Notes under the pieces: model-generated
Told to the model about the DNA's origin: nothing
Seen by the model: only the letters and a program-made list of their open reading frames with translations
The model's database searches: none
Position numbers and translations under genes: made by a program
Source of the DNA: Chinchilla lanigera
Lineage: Eukaryota > Chordata > Mammalia > Rodentia > Chinchillidae
Reading direction: 5' to 3'
NCBI RefSeq assembly: GCF_000276665.1
Contig: NW_004955460.1
Coordinates: forward strand, 2,885,373-2,949,372
DNA length: 64,000 nt
Shown here: positions 10,525-21,985 of the stretch, piece by piece
How positions within the stretch are numbered: position 1 is the stretch's first letter
How the letters are laid out: every line of letters starts with the position of its first letter

Positions 10525-10670
10525 TGGTGATTTACAATCAAATATTTAACCTCTTAAAAGGTTTAGTTTTCTCATCTCTTAAATTGAGACAGTGTTTATT
10601 CCCCTGGATGTTTGTGAAAATCAAAGTAATTATGTAAATGTGAACAGCACCGTCTCTGGTAACATAGAGG
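10525..10670 (+). repeat. MIR fragment
   Basis: atttaacctcttaaaagg, tttctcatctcttaaattgaga and tttgtgaaaatcaaagtaattatgtaaatg follow the MIR second-half order (ttaacctc..tttcctcatctg..gtgaggatta). Confidence 0.55.
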
Positions 10671-12407
10671 GAATACGAACCTGCTTTTCCTGTTTCCTCC
10701 TTTGAGAGATGGATGCAGTGTGGCTGAGGGGAAAGATGAGAGTAAATCTAAGAGGATTTGATATCCACCCTCAGAATTCACACCAGTGACAGCCAGTGCA
10801 CAGTCTGAGTTTCTGTCTCCTGTGCCTTCTCCAAGTCTTTTGTTGGTAGTAAATGAATTAATGTATGTGTGAATAGCTGCAGGCGGTTGGTCAACAAACA
10901 TTATTAATTCATTCTTTCAGCCAGTCTGTGTTCAAGCATCCGATATAGGTCAAGCACTGCACTTGGAAAATGAATCCTGGAGCGGGGAAAGAAGGTGAGA
11001 GTGCTGTTATGGTAGATGGGATGATTAGAGAGGAGACATATGGAGAGATCTTAATGAAGAAGGAGAGGGGGAGGGCGAGAGCTGTAGACATATCCAAGTG
11101 AAGAAGAATCCAGCCAGAGGGAGAGAAGGAGGGAGAGCCAGGACGTCAGATCAGCTTAGCCTCAATGGGGAACAGTGAACTGGTCCTCAGGTCTTCATGG
11201 CTAGTGGTGGAAAGTAGAGGCGTGGGGTCCCCACTGCCTGTTGTGGGCCCTCCCAAAGGACTTCCTATATTCTAAGCACAGGGAAATGCTTGGCATGTCT
11301 TGAGAAGTAGTCTATGTTCTAAAGAAAACATTTGGAAGAAAGATGACGATGAGGGCTTGGCTGTTGAGTGGGAGAGAAAGAGGAGTGGAGAAAGAATAAA
11401 GCTGCTGTGGTCGTTACTCTAATGGTGATGACAGTTGCCAGGCAAGAATACTGTGGGAGTGACAGGTGTGGGGAAATCGGCATTTGGTTGTCAACGGGGT
11501 GAGCTGGATTCAGGGTTTGGATGCCTGTGGAGATGTACGCAGGCCCTGGACTCGGACACAGCCGCTTTAGAGGCCTCCACACAGTGATGGCGTCAAGGCA
11601 TGGGCCAGATGTGGTTCACCTGTGTCCAAAGTGTGTCCTTTCAGGAAAAGACCTACTTTAAAATTCTGCATTTTTGTTGTTGTTGTTGTTAATGCTTTCC
11701 TAAGTACAAAAATTATGAAATGAAACTTCTTGAGTTCTGAAAACAAAATAACTGACACTCTACCTAAATTGGAACTTGTGAATATTGTGTCACTGCGTTC
11801 TATTCATTTCAAAGACAATTAAAATCTCCTCCCCTCTAGCCCAACCCCTCTTCTTCTTCCCCGCAGGCCTCAGTGAGCACTGAGACCACACCAGGAAGCC
11901 TGGCTGGTGTACAGTACCTTCTCCCTTGAGGTCAGCTCCAGCAGTCCTGGGGAGGTGGTGGTTACCATAGTTCTGGTGATGTCCATCTATCACCTGCATT
12001 TTCTATCTCCTACTGCATAAACATATCTCAGCAGACATGAACAGCATGGTTTGGTATTTTTTTTTAATGGTAACATTTTGTACTATAATTCTTTTGCCTT
12101 TTCCTTTCACTCAACATTATGTTAAGATGGTGTTTTGTTTTCATTTTTGTTTATCAAATGGATCAGCTATACTTTGGGAAATAAAGAGCAGTGCGAGGCA
12201 GAAACAAAATCTTAGCAGAGAGAATAATCAAAGGGTGCTTTGGAAGTCCCAATGCACCTTCTCTTTGGACATGATTTCTCCCTCCTTTCTGTCTTTTTCA
12301 TTGCTCCTTAGCCCACAGATGAGGAAGGAGATGATTTCAATGTTGTGAAAATATTAAATGTCAGCTACACTTACGATCAGGCCAGGAAGAAACCCTAAAC
12401 ACTCCCT
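10671..12407. other. Unassigned, slightly GC-richer sequence
   Basis: No exon was established. It holds a (TTG)n at 11668-11690. Antisense ORFs at 10596-10901, 11319-11582 and 11790-11999 have no recognisable domains. Confidence 0.3.
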
Positions 12408-12497
12408 GATCCTATAGTCCCCAACTCATTCCTCTGCTTGATCCCACTCCCCGATCCTATAGTTCCCAACTCATTCCTCTGCTTGATCCCACTCCCC
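12408..12497 (+). repeat. 45-bp tandem duplication
   Basis: Units 12408-12452 and 12453-12497 are identical except at one position (tagtcc versus tagttc). The unit begins gatcctatag and ends ccactcccc. Confidence 0.95.
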
Positions 12498-15400
12498 TGA
12501 CAAAGAGCCAGAAAGCAGTGACCTGGAGTAATAGCACGGCATTCCGGAATTGATGAGCACATTCTCTTTTGCAAGGAAAGTAAAAGTGAATGTATGAGCT
12601 ATACTTCCTGGTCACTGTTATTTTTCTGTTCTCTCATAGTCCACTTATCTGTTTTATTTTTATTTCAGAGTCTTCACAGAATAGGCAATGTTTGGATTTG
12701 AGCTCCAAAGAGTTGAGGGTAGACAGAGGGCACATTCCTCTTAAGAATCCAGGCATAAATTTCAAAGTGGTGATTTGATCAATGTCATCATGGAGCTTAG
12801 GCTGGGAGACAGGACTGGTTTTCAAGACCATGATGCCCCACAGTGACAGAACGGGACATTTTTGTGCAGGCAGTACCAAAGTGGCACTAAGCAGAGTCAC
12901 ACTTTTCCTCTCCAGAGAATGATTTCCACGGCATGGACAAGTTTTGTTTTTGCTGCTGTGAAGTTTACTTTCTGGTAGTTTCTACCCCTTTGCCAGCCTT
13001 TCTTAGGACAAGAGGAGGGCTGGACAATAAAGACTCTCTGCATGGTGGGTAAAATGTTGCAGCTCAAGTCTTCTAGCCACAGAAAGGAGGGAAGCCTGGC
13101 TCAGGACACACCCTGGAGGAGGAGTGAGCCTCACAGTTAGCAATAGACTCAAGCTCCTTTTGCCTAAGCTTTTCATGGAATTAAGAGCTTTGCACATGTC
13201 AGCTGATTACAGAACAAGCTGGGAAGCTCAAATCAGAATCACACTGACGCTGGTGAACAGAGAAAGAACAATTCGGCCTCTAAACGTGGGAGCTCAGTTT
13301 GCCCCTTGCTCAGAGCCAAGCAGCCTCTTTTCTTTTTCTCTCCTCCCTGCTTGGTTTCAGCCTCCTCTCCTCTTTTCTGAGGCTCTGTGCATACAGCAGC
13401 AGGGATTTTTCCATCACAGAATGTCTCGGAGCAGGACGGCACCTTCCACCAACACACCCCGTCACCTCTGATCCTTTGGCATTTGCACTTGTGGCTTTTC
13501 ATTTGACCCACACCGAGTTCCCTCCAGCATCAGTGCTTTTGTGTTTTTCTTTCCTACACTATGCTTTCTCTCCTCACCTCTCCTTTCTACTGTGGCCTAA
13601 GCCCATTGAGCTTCTTCCTTTGTTTGTATGAGAAGAAATTTCTTTTTTGTATGAGAAGCATAATACAGAGATTTCAAACCCAAAGTGCCAGAAATAAAAT
13701 TTAACTAGGAAAGTGTAGCAGGTTTTGGGGTGAATGAAAGCAAATTTGCAGCCCAGTTTCACAACCCTGAAACATATTTATGTTCTTGGCCAACAAAATA
13801 AACCATGTCTCACCATGGTCCTCTCATTTTGTGTTTTAAGGGATGGACGAAGGCTCTTCCTGCTCAGCAATTACTTAACACTTAAATGAAGTACCCTACC
13901 TTTCTCTAGTAATGCACTTGCTGCTAACAGTGGAAATACATATACTCAAGGGGCCAGACTTTCTGGAAATCTGGGGCCAATTCTTATGAAGACTGATGCC
14001 TTGTGAATGATTCAGAAACAACCCCAAGTCACATTCCCCACATACTCTTTTAAGGGAAATTCTTTGTCTCGAGCTACAAAGATTCTGGAAACCATTTCTC
14101 AAGGTTGCAGCAAGCCTGGGCTATGCATGTGAGACTCAGAGGTCTAGATTCTTCACCTAGTGCTTGCAAAATGTTTACAGTGAACTCAAATACCTTTTAC
14201 AGATTACTCTCATTCTCCATCTGATTTCTCCACCAGCTGTTCTCTGCTTGATTCATTGTGCAGATTTCTTTCTAGTGTTGTGGATATTCCCTAGTTACCT
14301 ACCATAATGCTGGGTCTTACAGGTGTATAGTTTGCTTATAATGCCTGTTCATACACTCCCACGGAAAAAAATCATAAAATACAATATTATGTGTAATTTT
14401 CCTGAATACTAAATACTTTGCCCTAAACTTGAAGATAGTGTATCAGTTAAAGGATGCCAGGAATTACTTCACCTCATATATATGTACCTGTTATAGATTA
14501 TCTTCATTTTCAAATTAATTTCAAACCCAGCTGTTAGTTTTTTGAAAGTAATCTTTGATGCTGTGTTTTAGTAACTGCTATTTCAAACTTAGATTCAATT
14601 GGCTTTGCAATCAGAGGACATAAAAATGCAGCGCTTGGTTGTTGATCATTGTTTCATAATTTTCAGCTTAAGTCTGCTTCTTAATTACATTGTCTGAAGG
14701 CATTTAATAAAATGAACTATTAGGGAATATAAATATGTATATATATTAGTGTATATATAGTATATATTTTTATGTTATTTTAATTCTGAAACTGGTGATT
14801 GATTTATCCTTAAAAAACCTAAAGTTGTTCAGATATCTCTATAGCAATACTGAAATTTAAAGGCAAGGGTGTAGGCCATGGAGCTTATTGGAAATTCTAG
14901 CTAGAAATGAAAGGATCTATATAAATCTTAACCCAAAGGAGAGCTTCTTTCCTTGGAAAGGTAATCTCCTTAGGCCATTAGATGCTTGGGCATCCTGAAT
15001 CAGCTGCCAGGCCTACCTCAGAAGTGGAATCTGGTGTGACAATCAGAGCTAGGAGGCACCTCCTTCATTGTGAGTACACATCACATTGCACCTTCATTTT
15101 CCTGAATTTTTAAAGAATTCAAATTTTCCTCTTCCTATTTTTTATAGAATGGATGCAATAAATATTTGCAAAAAATAAAAGAGACAAATTTCCAGCCTAT
15201 GCTATGCACTACAAATTGTTTCCGCAGAAAATTTGAAACCTTAAAATGTTTTTCACCCAAGCCAATGACAGATATGAATAATAAGTATACAGAGTGACAA
15301 ACTCTTCTAAAGAATGCTGGAAACTAGGCAGCCAGACTTCCAACAGGGCAAGACCTCACTTGTATGTTTTTAAGGACTCTTGTGACTGTCATTTTCAGCT

Positions 15401-15743
15401 GGACGAAAGTATTACCATGTGTCAGAAACAATGACATATGTTCACTAAACATTTATTTCCTCCTGAGCATACAGAAAGGCTCCACTTGACAGTCTCTTTT
15501 GCAATTAGTTGTGGGCCATGAGTCTGAATTCTATCCAACAGAATGCAAGCAGGAGTTATGTATGCCATTTCAAGGCCTGGCCCCAATGTTCCTGCCTCAC
15601 AGACAGCCTCTGGCATCTCCATTTCTTTTATAATAATGTTGGAACCACATAGTGAACATGGTACCACTGTAGGACAGAAAAAGCCTGGGTTCAAGAAGGT
15701 CTGTAGCAAGTGAGAAGGTCTGTAGCCTTTTCTATGAGGCTAT

Positions 15744-15745
<2 letters not shown>
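12498..15745. other. Long unassigned stretch
   Basis: No clear repeat or exon. Overlapping ORFs on both strands at 13003-13631 reflect a moderately GC-rich patch, not a demonstrated gene. 14730-14775 is a TATA-rich simple region. The minus ORF at 15422-15709 (95 aa) has no recognisable domain. Confidence 0.3.

Positions 15746-15775
<30 letters not shown>
15746..15775 (+). repeat. (CT)15 microsatellite
   Basis: Uninterrupted CT dinucleotides. The start of the ORF at 15742 is inside it and is an artefact. Confidence 0.97.
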
Positions 15776-15778
<3 letters not shown>

Positions 15779-17477
15779 TTTACATACCGCTTTTCATCTT
15801 TGAAGTGTCCAGCAAGCCTGTCACCAGACTCTTTGGATTCTACAAATATCCATTAGCTTTATTGCTACAGGAAAATGTCTTTCCCAGGGAACTTTTTTTC
15901 AGCAATGAATATAGAGTGAATTTAAAAGTATAGCTAGCTACTTGTCATAAGCCTGAGTGAGCAAGAGGGAGAAATTTTCCATCCACTGATCACCATTTTT
16001 GTCTCTCTTATTTTCACATCCTCTAAATTATTCTGTTGATCTAACCATCACCCAGTGACAACCACTACAGTGTGGGTTCTTTCAGGAAAGGAACAAATGA
16101 ATATTCATTTTTTAATCCACAATGCTAGGATCTATTAGGGGATCACTAAATGTTGACTTATTTAGAGATAAGAATACAAATCAGGAAAGAAATTGCTTTG
16201 ACTCTCTCAAAAAACAGTAGGGCACTTTTATGGGATTAGAATGGCTGCCTACCCTGAGTTAGTCCATAGTTATTTGAACACCAGTTCTGAGACTTCAGGG
16301 AAATGAAAGTTTAAATATAAAACACCACCTTTTACCTCCTCTTCAAACAGTTTCTTTCATTTTACCTTGTCATAAAAGGAGAAGGTAAAAGGAGCAGTAG
16401 GAAGATGAGAAAGAGGAGTAGGAAGATAAGAAAGAAAAGTAAAGGAAAACTTGTAGGGGGGCTCACTTTCTTCTCAAATACGGAAACAGAGGCCTCACAT
16501 AGTTAGGAAATCTCCCCCTCCCCACCCATTTTGATAGTAAGCAGTGTACTAGAGCAAGGTGGAGGGAACGAAAGCTAGAGGAATAGACATTGCCTTAGCT
16601 GCTTACAAATGTAAAAGTACAATTTCCACCTTCATTCTCCAGTGTTAGTTTTTGAAATCCCCATAGTAGGAAATCCACTTGAAATATGTTTGCCTTTGGA
16701 TCTATTTTTAATTTAAAAAATATCTCAGTGCTTCTGGTATATGTATGTACTAGAGAGATGTTAAGAGAGAAGCCTGGGGCCAATTTATCAGTGACAGGAC
16801 CCAATGCCAGAAGAGAAATTGGAATGGCTTTTTAACAAAGGTTCTATTTTTAAGAACTAATTGACTTATCCACTGGGATTATTTCTGGTATTAAGATTTT
16901 TTAAGGGGCTGTTCCAAGAAATACAGACAGGATGTACGGTAAAAATCATTACTGAAATGATACAACTGCAGCAAATATTTATTAATGCAAAATAGGAAGC
17001 TCTAGAATATCTGGGGACTTGCTTTACTATAGTGGCGACTTATAAGAGACATCACAACCAAGGCCTACCTTAGGCTTTTTACTTGACATCAAAGAAATAA
17101 AAACAACTCTTAGAGCACTCAGAAGATCCAAGAGGACTTACGACCAGTTCCTTGAGAATATTTGGTCAAACTTCTGTCTATTGATTCTTCAGTTTCTCTG
17201 AATTTCCCACCTTCCTCTTTTCCTGTTTCCATTTGCTTTTCTGGTGCCCATTCCCATAGTATTCCTCTATCCCTTTAGTAGTTTCACTCTCATTGTGGTC
17301 TTTCCACATATCTCTCAGAATTTCTCCATCTCCAACACTATCAGATTTCCTCAGATAAACCAGTTGACTCATAAGTGTAAAAATGCATAAAGTGAATGAT
17401 AAGAGTTCTGCAAGATTCTCTTCTAGCTCTTAGGAACCTCAGCATATTGACCATGCATATTGACCATGCATCCCCCC

Positions 17478-17479
<2 letters not shown>
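15776..17479. other. Unassigned sequence
   Basis: No gene was seen. 16365-16450 is purine-rich (GGAGAAGGTAAAAG-type units), and 16475-16560 faintly resembles an antisense MIR. 17445-17470 has a small duplication of a tattgaccatgca unit. Confidence 0.3.
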
Positions 17480-17517
<38 letters not shown>

Positions 17518-17533
17518 ATTTCTCTCTCTCTCT
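17480..17533 (+). repeat. (CA)n followed by (TC)n microsatellite
   Basis: Uninterrupted CA runs to 17516, then ccattt and a short TC run. The 121-aa ORF starting at 17396 passes through it and is not a gene. Confidence 0.95.
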
Positions 17534-18705
17534 GCCTTATCATTATATATGCAGGCTGAGCAGCTTCTATTTGATCATATTTTCACCTTAGAGGCACATG
17601 TTCTGTCAGTGCTGATACTGTATGTCCTTCTTTCCCAGGGATGTATCCATATTGCTTATCTCCACTGGCTCATTTCCTATTTATTTCAATCTATTAAAAT
17701 CCACTCTCCACTATTGAAACTATTCTCTCTGGAAAAACTTCCCCATTCCCAGTGTCCGTGATCCTAAAGGAAATGCTTTAAAATCAGCCATACCTTCTAA
17801 GGCTACTTCTTGAGGGAAGCACTTTAAGAAGAGGTGTTCATATCACTTTGTGTCCCTAGGATAGACCCCAGGGGCAGAGCAATGTAAGTGATCCGAGCAC
17901 TGCCAGTCTAAGCACTATGAGACTCCTGCCTTATAAGTATGGAGATAAACTAGACCAATTAGATTTTCTTCTTGAACGACTGCTCTAGCAAATGGTAAAT
18001 GGCAGTGGAGCTAAAGCATGCAGTGTCCCATAGAGTGACAGGGTCAGGCTGGGTGTGGGGAGTTGCACAGAGGGAGGTCAGGGTGAACCTCCTACTGAGG
18101 GTTCAGTACAACATCTTCGTCCCTAGTGTTGTGCTGTAACCTGAGCAACTTTCTAGTATTTGAACCATATTCCATCCCTTGTGAAACCTGGTTTTTCTGT
18201 GGTTCCTATTTTCTCAAAACATGGCTGAATGAACAGGGTTCCCATCTACCTCATTTTTATGTGTATGCTTACTATCAAGCCATTTGATCTCTTGATCAAG
18301 AAAATTTGAATGAATATGTTCTTTGCTATCAAAAGTCCTTCTAAGTAATAGAAACACATAACAACCTTTACTGTACATCTGTGACATTCAACTGTGCTAA
18401 TCACTAACTCCTGGAAGTTCTCTCTCCCGGCTGACACCCTCTGTAGTACTCCACACGGCCATCTTCTTCTCCTTCTGCCCCACCATCTCTATTTCTGCAT
18501 TGCAACCCTTCAAGATGTGTGCTTTTTCAGGCATTCATGATCTCCTCTTCTAAAATATATCAACTCTCTCTGAACAATATCCATACTCATGCTTTCAACA
18601 TCCATTTAAATCTAAATGCCAATTGTTTGCTAGAAGACATTTTATCACTTTTGGACATACCACAAGATCATCAAAACCAAAGTCATCATTTTTCTTTTGC
18701 ATAAG
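17534..18705. other. Unassigned sequence
   Basis: No exon or family repeat was recognised on either strand. Confidence 0.3.
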
Positions 18706-18707
18706 TA

Positions 18708-18907
18708 CAGTGGTGCCTTGGTTCACAAGCTTAATTTGTTTCATGACTGTGGAAAACGTGGTCATGCTTGTATTTGCGTAAGAAAGATGGCTGTGGTCAT
18801 ATTTATCACCCGATATAGAGTTTGCAAACAAAAACAAAATTTTGCCCAGTGCTTTTGTTTGCAAACCAAACTGTTCAGAAACAAAAGTGTTTATGAATGA
18901 GGTACTG
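18708..18907 (+). mobile_element. Tc1/mariner-type miniature element (MITE)
   Basis: Exactly 200 nt flanked by TA on both sides (18706-18707 and 18908-18909), as expected for Tc1/mariner insertion. The ends are cagtggtgccttggttc and, on the opposite strand, cagtacctcattcat, both starting with CAGT. The centre has a second inner inverted likeness (cacaagcttaatttg against the far side). No transposase. Several vertebrates carry families with the similar start CAGTGGTACCTCGGTTC; I am not sure of the family name. Confidence 0.7.
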
Positions 18908-19104
18908 TATAAAATGACTTTGTTTTATATTCCTTATATCAACAGATGATATTATAATTCTCCTCTATCACCCCAGCTGGTAACCTGATGCTAAGTTTAG
19001 TCCTTTCACTTCCACTCACTACATGCTTTAACTTCTCTCTAATATCTCTACCACACTACTCTTCCATCACTGCCCTGTTCAGATTCTTCTCCCTCATTCT
19101 CATT

Positions 19105-19535
19105 ATAGCTTCTGTCTAGATATCCCTTCAAAGCCTCATGCCATCTCAGATGAGGCTTTTTCAGAGGTGACTGAATCTAGAGTGTGTGATGCTGGAATTA
19201 AGAGTATGTGATTAGTAAATCAGTCCACTGATTGGTTTGGCATAGTTCTGGCTAGGATTAAGTGTGTGCTGCTATACCTGCCCTCTGGCAAAGAGCCAGC
19301 ATACAATATAAGGGATAGAAAGAGTCTTGTCTTTGTCCCTTTTGTTGCTTTGTTGCTTTCTGTCCACCATGAATGTTTCTCCTCTTTGAGACCTGCTGTG
19401 CTGCCTTGCTGCCTTGGAGCCAGCCAATTATGGACTGAACCCTCTACAAACTGTGAGCTAAACAAAACCTTTCCTCCTTTAACTTTCGATGTCAGGTATT
19501 TTGTCTCAGAAACAAAAGAAAAGTAATTAAGATAC
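19105..19535 (+). mobile_element. MaLR-type LTR relic
   Basis: The 3' half has the MaLR plan: gccttggagccagccaatta, ggactgaaccctc, gtgagctaaacaaaacctttcc and tcaggtattttgtctcagaaac, ending at aaaagtaattaag. The 5' half is diverged and its boundary is a guess. Overlapping ORFs (19220-19756 minus, 19266-19526 plus) are shadows. Confidence 0.6.
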
Positions 19536-20929
19536 TTCTGATTGAGTATCTGTAAAAAGTAATTAAGATACTTCCTCCTCTGTCCTCCAATGGTACCTGT
19601 GTACAACACTTTTCCTAACCAAACCACTGTACTCACAGCATTGATTTTCTTGTCCCCCCTAAGACTGTATGGTGTAAGATCAAGTAATACAGTGAATGTT
19701 GAAATTTTTAAAACATTTTTTACAATTAAAGAGACATTGCCACAAATCTCCCTCACAATCCTCCCTCCCTCTTCAAAAATACTTTCCCATTATCATTGTC
19801 ACTTTCTTTTTGTTGTTGCTGCTGTTGTTGTTGTCCTCCTCACTTTCTGAAGCAGTTCTGGAAGTCATTTTTTGTGAGTGTCTTTATTTGTGCTGTCCTG
19901 GCTACCTTGCTATCCTGAATCAATTCAAAATGTTTACCTTTTATGGTCATTTTGAATTTGAGGAAAATCCAGGAGTCATACAGTGTCAGATCCAATGAAT
20001 AACGTAGATAAGAACACACCCTAATGTTTTTATGAGCTGTCTATCTACTGGATGGCATTTGGTAGCAGGATTCACTAGATATTTGATTATACTTCACAAA
20101 GACTCTCCCAAAAGACTTCTGGAACTGCTTCAGAAAGTGGCCAGAATGAAGGTAAAAGTGTTCCCAAAGCAACAGGAAATATTTTATGGGGAATTCATGG
20201 CAATGTGTCTTTTATTATGAAACATTTTAAAATGTAAACACTCAATATTTTGATCAGCCCTTGTAAGTTCTTTGTAGGTAGAGAACCAGTTTTAGCCACA
20301 TTAGTACTTTATCACCTAGCAAAATACTGCAACTTATGAGCACATATTAACAAAGCTTATTTAGTGAAAAATACATAAGTAAAGAAAAAGACAGATCTGC
20401 ATACATTATACATAAAAGTGAAGAAGCTCTAGTCTTCTAATCACACTAAAATCCACTCGATGAGCAATGGGAAATGTAATATTAGAACACACAGGAATTG
20501 ATTTCTAATCTCTACCTCGGTCAGAATACTGAAGACAAACACTTCCCCCTCACCCCACTCCTGTGCCCTTCTCAGACTCCTTTTTTATAATACCTTCATG
20601 CAACTCTTATTTCACTTTTCATTTTATATTCCTCCTAACTTAGGCCCTGGTTTGAGGGTAAAGAGCCACAGCTGAGGTGGCAGAATCGATGACTTTACTC
20701 ACTTAAGATTCTGTTTGTTCCTTGTTGAAGGAAGATCTTCAACTCTTCACACAGTGAGCTTGGTAAAGAACAACCTTGGAAAATTCTTCAGCCTTACATA
20801 TTGATCTACTCTATTCATACACCATTGACTCAAAAGGAAGGATTTGTGATGAAGCTTGAGGAACTAAATTCTAGTGTGTTACCTGTAGCTAAGTTAATTC
20901 TAGATTCTATTGATCATACAAATCTAGTT
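19536..20929. other. Unassigned sequence
   Basis: It contains a 17-nt direct repeat agtaattaagatacttc beginning at about 19523 and again at about 19558. There is a short (TTG)n at 19810-19835. No exon was recognised. Confidence 0.3.
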
Positions 20930-20930
20930 T

Positions 20931-20964
<34 letters not shown>

Positions 20965-20968
20965 TGTG
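20930..20968 (+). repeat. (TG)n microsatellite
   Basis: TG dinucleotides with one TATG interruption. Confidence 0.95.
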
Positions 20969-21077
20969 ACAGAGAGAAAGAGAGAATATGCAATATAAAA
21001 ACTCAAAAATGTTGGCATGCATGTAGAATGTAGTGTTACTATTGCCCATTTTGATTTGCCCAAAGTAATAAAAGACA

Positions 21078-21236
21078 TGGCAGGAATGGTGGTGCATACC
21101 TGTAATCCCAGCACTCAGGAGGCTGAGGCAGGAGGATTGTTGTGAGTTTGAGACCCACCTGTGCTACAAAGTGAGCTCAAGGTCAGCCTGAACTGCACAG
21201 TGAGACCCTATTTCAAAACGAACAACAAAAAAAAAA
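21078..21236 (+). mobile_element. B1-type SINE
   Basis: A classical 7SL-derived body: ggtggtgcatacctgtaatcc, cagcactcaggaggctgagg, an inner partial duplication (gagtttgagacccacctgtg then ctcaaggtcagcctgaac), gtgagaccctatttcaaaa and a poly(A) tail. Target duplication aaagtaataaaagaca at 21062-21077 and 21237-21252. Confidence 0.95.
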
Positions 21237-21261
21237 AAAGTAATAAAAGACACCATTGGTG

Positions 21262-21355
21262 CGAGGTTTTTGTTTTTTTTTTCCCTGGTACCAGAAATCG
21301 AACTCACGACCTCATACTTGCCAGGTAGGCGCTGTGTCACTGAGCTAAATCCCCA
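21262..21355 (-). mobile_element. ID-type SINE joined to an L1 3' end
   Basis: Antisense ID body (ctggggatttagctcagtg on the minus strand, B-box-like gagttcgatttct) with its T-run on the left. It lacks the first four bases of the ID consensus and abuts the L1 3' UTR directly. No separate target duplication of its own is visible. Confidence 0.85.
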
Positions 21356-21572
21356 GTTAATGATTACTTGTTTGATCAATCTTGTATATCCCTATTTGTT
21401 TTCCTGAGAAACTACTTTGAAGTTATCATTAAGTAATACAACAACCATGGTTAATTTCCTACAACTTTGTCTGTAACTCTGTTTTGTTTGTATTATTCTT
21501 ATGCTATTTTGTAAATGGATGTCTGTCTGTTAACATGTTTTCCTTCTTTTATTTTTAAAATAAAAAAAAACT
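21356..21572 (+). mobile_element. 5'-truncated L1 3' UTR
   Basis: It matches the 3' UTR of the large L1 from gttaatg..ttgtttgatcaatctt through aactactttgaag, aagtaatacaac and the T-rich end to ttaaaataaaaaaaaact. The duplication aaagacaccattgnTG is seen before the ID (about 21246-21261) and after the A-tail (about 21574-21589), with one mismatch. It therefore brackets ID plus L1 together. Confidence 0.85.
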
Positions 21573-21669
21573 AAAGACACCATTGATGTGTATGGTAAAG
21601 AGTAATTTAGGTATATGCAAATTTTCATATTGAAAGGAAAATTATACATGAAAAAATAATATGGACTAA

Positions 21670-21870
21670 ATATTATTTAGCACTTATAATAGGCATTACT
21701 GAGAATCTTACAAGCTTTATTTCATACAACTGTCATAAAATTTTATTTATAGATAAGAATTTGGAGTATCTGATACAGTGCAGTCACCTGCACAAACAAT
21801 AGAACTGAGATTTAAAGTCACATATGTTCATCTATAAAATCCATATTTTCAACAGCAGTACCACACTGCC
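21670..21870 (-). repeat. MIR (antisense)
   Basis: ttatttcatacaactgtcataaa, atagataagaatttggag, agaactgagatttaaagtc and agcagtaccacactgcc match antisense MIR landmarks in order. Confidence 0.55.
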
Positions 21871-21894
21871 TTGCCAAATTGATCTTGTCAAGTT

Positions 21895-21985
21895 CAACTT
21901 GCTACATTTCCATATGAGAAAACTGAGGCCCAGAGGTGTGAAATGGCTTGAGCAAGGTCCCAAGGTTGGCTAGGAACAGAGTCTG
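21895..21985 (-). repeat. MIR fragment (antisense)
   Basis: atgagaaaactgaggcccagaggtg, then gcttgagcaaggtcccaaggttggctaggaacagag is a clear antisense MIR core. Confidence 0.75.

Noticed and set aside
15422..15709. 95-aa minus ORF
   Set aside because: No domain, no splice signals, and a composition like shadow ORFs nearby.
17396..17761. 121-aa ORF
   Set aside because: It passes through a (CA)n repeat, has no domain and no splice context.
19220..19756. 178-aa minus ORF, the longest antisense ORF in the window
   Set aside because: It runs antisense through an LTR relic and shows no recognisable domain or splice signal; I judge it a chance ORF.
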